DNA of 64,000 nucleotides from Allium sativum (lineage: Eukaryota > Streptophyta > Magnoliopsida > Asparagales > Amaryllidaceae): assembly GCA_030737875.1 (NCBI GenBank), contig CM060922.1, positions 232,852,335-232,916,334 on the forward strand, read 5' to 3'. Shown here piece after piece: positions 61,777 to 64,000 of this stretch (positions within the stretch are counted from its first letter, which is position 1; each line of letters starts with the position of its first letter). The position numbers were made by a program, and so were the translations under genes. The notes below the pieces were generated by a model. The model searched no databases and was not told the DNA's origin. It saw only the letters and a list, made by a program, of their open reading frames with translations.

Positions 61777-61992
61777 TTGGGTTTCCATTCGTCCTTAAAC
61801 CAGTTAGTTTTAATTAAATTAAACATGTGTTTAATTTAATTAAAGCTCCAGTCGCTGTTAACTGCGCCCAAACCAACACCATTGTGTAGTGCTTTCCGAC
61901 CTAGTTCCAACGCTTTTTGTTTTCATTGCGTTCTGCACACATATAACCAGATATACTGTTTACAATAATTTAACCTTAATTAAACTTAAAAC

Positions 61993-62028
<36 letters not shown>

Positions 62029-62248
62029 AATTAATTTATTAACCATCTACATTAACTTTCCTTTATTAACTATTAAACAAACCGTCAATAACATGTTTCA
62101 CTAATATAGCTAAAGGGTTTACTTACGTCGGAGATTAAGCAACTTGGAATGATGAGTAGACACGATAACTCTAGGATCGAATTTTTAGTTACGTAAAAGG
62201 AAACAGTAGGCTCACCTTTTGTTCATGCTCACCACCATGCGCTCGGCC

Positions 62249-62254
62249 TTTATA
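62249..62254 (-). promoter_or_regulatory. TATA box of intact giant LTR
   Basis: The minus strand reads GATATAAAGGC, as at 34284-34289, about 1.5 kb from the LTR start. Confidence 0.5.
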
Positions 62255-63761
62255 TCTAGCATACCCACGTACTCATCCCTTCTCCTTACTGTAACATTTA
62301 GTTTCCTTCCCTTTTTTTTAAGCCCACTTTCGCAGGCCCAAACCAACGTTCTTTCCTAGCCCGCTCCCACTTCTGCTCCTTCTTCTTCTATTCACGTTCA
62401 GCTCCCCTTCTCACTCTTTCTTCTTTTCGTTTTTCTGAAACTCCCTCTTCTTCTTTTTTATCTTACTTTTTCTCCACGGTTTTTCTGTAGCTGTGAAAAT
62501 AGGGGTTAGGCGTGGTACTAGTTTTAAATTGACTATGACCTGCCCATGGGGGAAAGGCATGGATTCTTTTATTTAGGCATGTAGGGGCACATTTGTTTAC
62601 ATGTATGTAGCTTAGAGGTGGAGTTTGGGTAGCTGTAATGGAGATGATTTCAAAAAAAAATTGGGGTCAAGGTATTAGGATGGATTGAGATGCACAGAAC
62701 CGACTACAGGCAAGCAAAAGAATAAGCAAAGGTAAAAGAGTGGGGATGGTTTTATTAATATAATAATGTGAGAAACTTCGTTGTGAGAAATTACGTTAAA
62801 AACCACTATAGACAATTTTCCTTTTCTGATAAAAAGGCTGATCTTAGTAAAAAAAATATTCTGGACAGTTTCGTCGAGATCCGAGGTCGTTTAAAAAAAA
62901 TTCCTTTATAAAACCGAAAATCAACACGCATTTCAATTTTTCACGATCACTAGATAAATCAAATCGATTTGAAACTTTGAAATCTTACAATAATTAATCA
63001 ATATGAACCCAACAGCACTAGTTTCGTAGCAATCTGAGACTATTTCCCTGGTAGGCTATTTTTACGCGCACCGCAATGCCATTTTGGACACCAAATTTCC
63101 CGGCCTTCAAAAATAACAAACTATATACCTATCCTGACTCTAATTGACGATACAAATTCAATGGAATTGGTTTCGCGGCCTAATTCGATCGTCTTCTCAA
63201 GTTACACTCAAAAATCCCTTTATTAAATTAACTACGCGCTATAGAAAATAAAAGGGCGTTTATGGCTACCGTGGTCACATACGACATCGGTTTGCCACGC
63301 AATTCAACACCGTACAATAATTTAACGCTACGATCCCAATGAAACTGGTTTCGTCAAAAACAGAGCCCGTTTGCAGAACGGCTATTTTAAAGGCCTATAA
63401 TTAAATAACGATTTCCATAACGACTATTTTAAAATTTGATTTGGCCATAACTAACAATCTACAACACGAAATATGAATTTTTCTCTTTCATATGAAAATT
63501 ATCATCGACACGGTCCCAACGTTTCTTTTTTCACAGAAATTCGACTTATATCGGATCCTGTATATTCAGTTGAAGTTCAAAATTCAATATTACGAACTGC
63601 CTTGCGATTTCGAGCTCGTTTTATAATTATATAAATATATAATGTTCAAACTTCGTTTTTAACAACAAATTAAATATAAAAATCCATTAATATCCCAAGT
63701 ATAATATTTAAAATAATAAATTAAATTAAATACTTGACGGCCAAAAATACGGGACGTTACA

Positions 63762-64000
63762 TTCTTTCCCCCTTAAAATAATTTCGTCCTCGAAATTGCT
63801 AAGGTAAGAAAGAACGTTATAAACCCGTTAATTTCCAAATCCAAATTTATTTTAAATTAAAAACCAATTCAATATCATAAATAAATATTTTCAAAAATAT
63901 CGAAAATTTTCTAACACATTGAATTCCCGGAAAAATTCTGCAGAGTTTCCCCTGTCCAGAGTGACATCTGCAATATCGCAGGAACAAATAATATATACAT
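63762..64000 (-). mobile_element. Second interior copy beginning after the intact LTR
   Basis: The sequence after the LTR end repeats 57025-57263 (polypurine tract and following interior). The interior therefore occurs on both sides of this LTR, giving LTR-interior-LTR-interior; a third LTR is expected to the right of the window. Confidence 0.9.

Larger units (their letters stand above)
58115..63761 (-). mobile_element. Intact giant LTR, 5647 bp
   Basis: Starts TGTAACGACC and ends GGGACGTTACA on the plus strand. It parallels the split copy throughout, with roughly 3-5% differences in stretches sampled by eye. The unoccupied CTAGA site of the gag-only element lies at about 62950-62954. TATA box 62249-62254 and splice donor 61776/61775, both minus. 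No coding sequence. Confidence 0.93.

Overview
The window looks like plant nuclear DNA, probably from a eudicot. It is AT-rich, has no bacterial-style coding, carries Ty3/gypsy and Ty1/copia LTR retrotransposons with plant-type Met-tRNA primer sites, and has a probable Helitron end, a MITE-like insert and abundant AT microsatellites. I could not identify the species. No intact host gene is visible. The only clear protein-coding traces are a truncated Ty3/gypsy gag, a collapsed copia pol and a degenerate gag-like piece, plus a few unrecognised exon-like fragments with good splice sites.

Layout, left half. 1-4282 is a minus-strand LTR element with long LTRs and only about 1 kb of non-coding interior; its right LTR carries a 301-bp MITE-like insert (3136-3436). 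At 4316 a Helitron-like 3' terminus begins. 6044-10479 is a 4.4-kb solo LTR with a 5-bp target duplication (ATGAT), internal tandem arrays and a promoter-plus-splice-donor arrangement. 10485-13856 is unassigned sequence. 13857-24013 and 24014-30152 are two copies of a direct tandem segmental duplication. Copy 1 was later interrupted by a deleted copia element (17643-20080; target duplication TGTAA) whose LTRs carry perfect heat-shock-element arrays. Each copy holds decayed exon-like fragments with different lesions.

Layout, right half. From 30153 to the window end there is a three-level nest. (1) A minus-strand element has 5647-bp LTRs and a 1090-bp non-coding interior, arranged LTR-interior-LTR-interior, so it shares LTRs in tandem. 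(2) Its left LTR is split by a plus-strand element with 5.23-kb LTRs and a 1.8-kb interior encoding only a truncated gag (34993-56212; target duplication CTAGA). The unsplit sister LTR preserves the empty site at about 62953. (3) The 3' LTR of that element is split by a minus-strand, LARD-like element (42989-51915; target duplication CCTTC) with two 841-bp, almost identical LTRs.

The main theme is a group of non-autonomous elements whose LTRs (4.4-5.6 kb) far outweigh their interiors. Three unrelated-looking LTR types share one layout: a TATA box, a leader of 250-470 nt, then a strong 5' splice donor inside the LTR. This suggests an LTR-borne spliced leader that would remove the rest of the LTR, and the primer site, from mRNA but not from genomic RNA. 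All such statements come from reading the sequence; no alignments or database searches were run.
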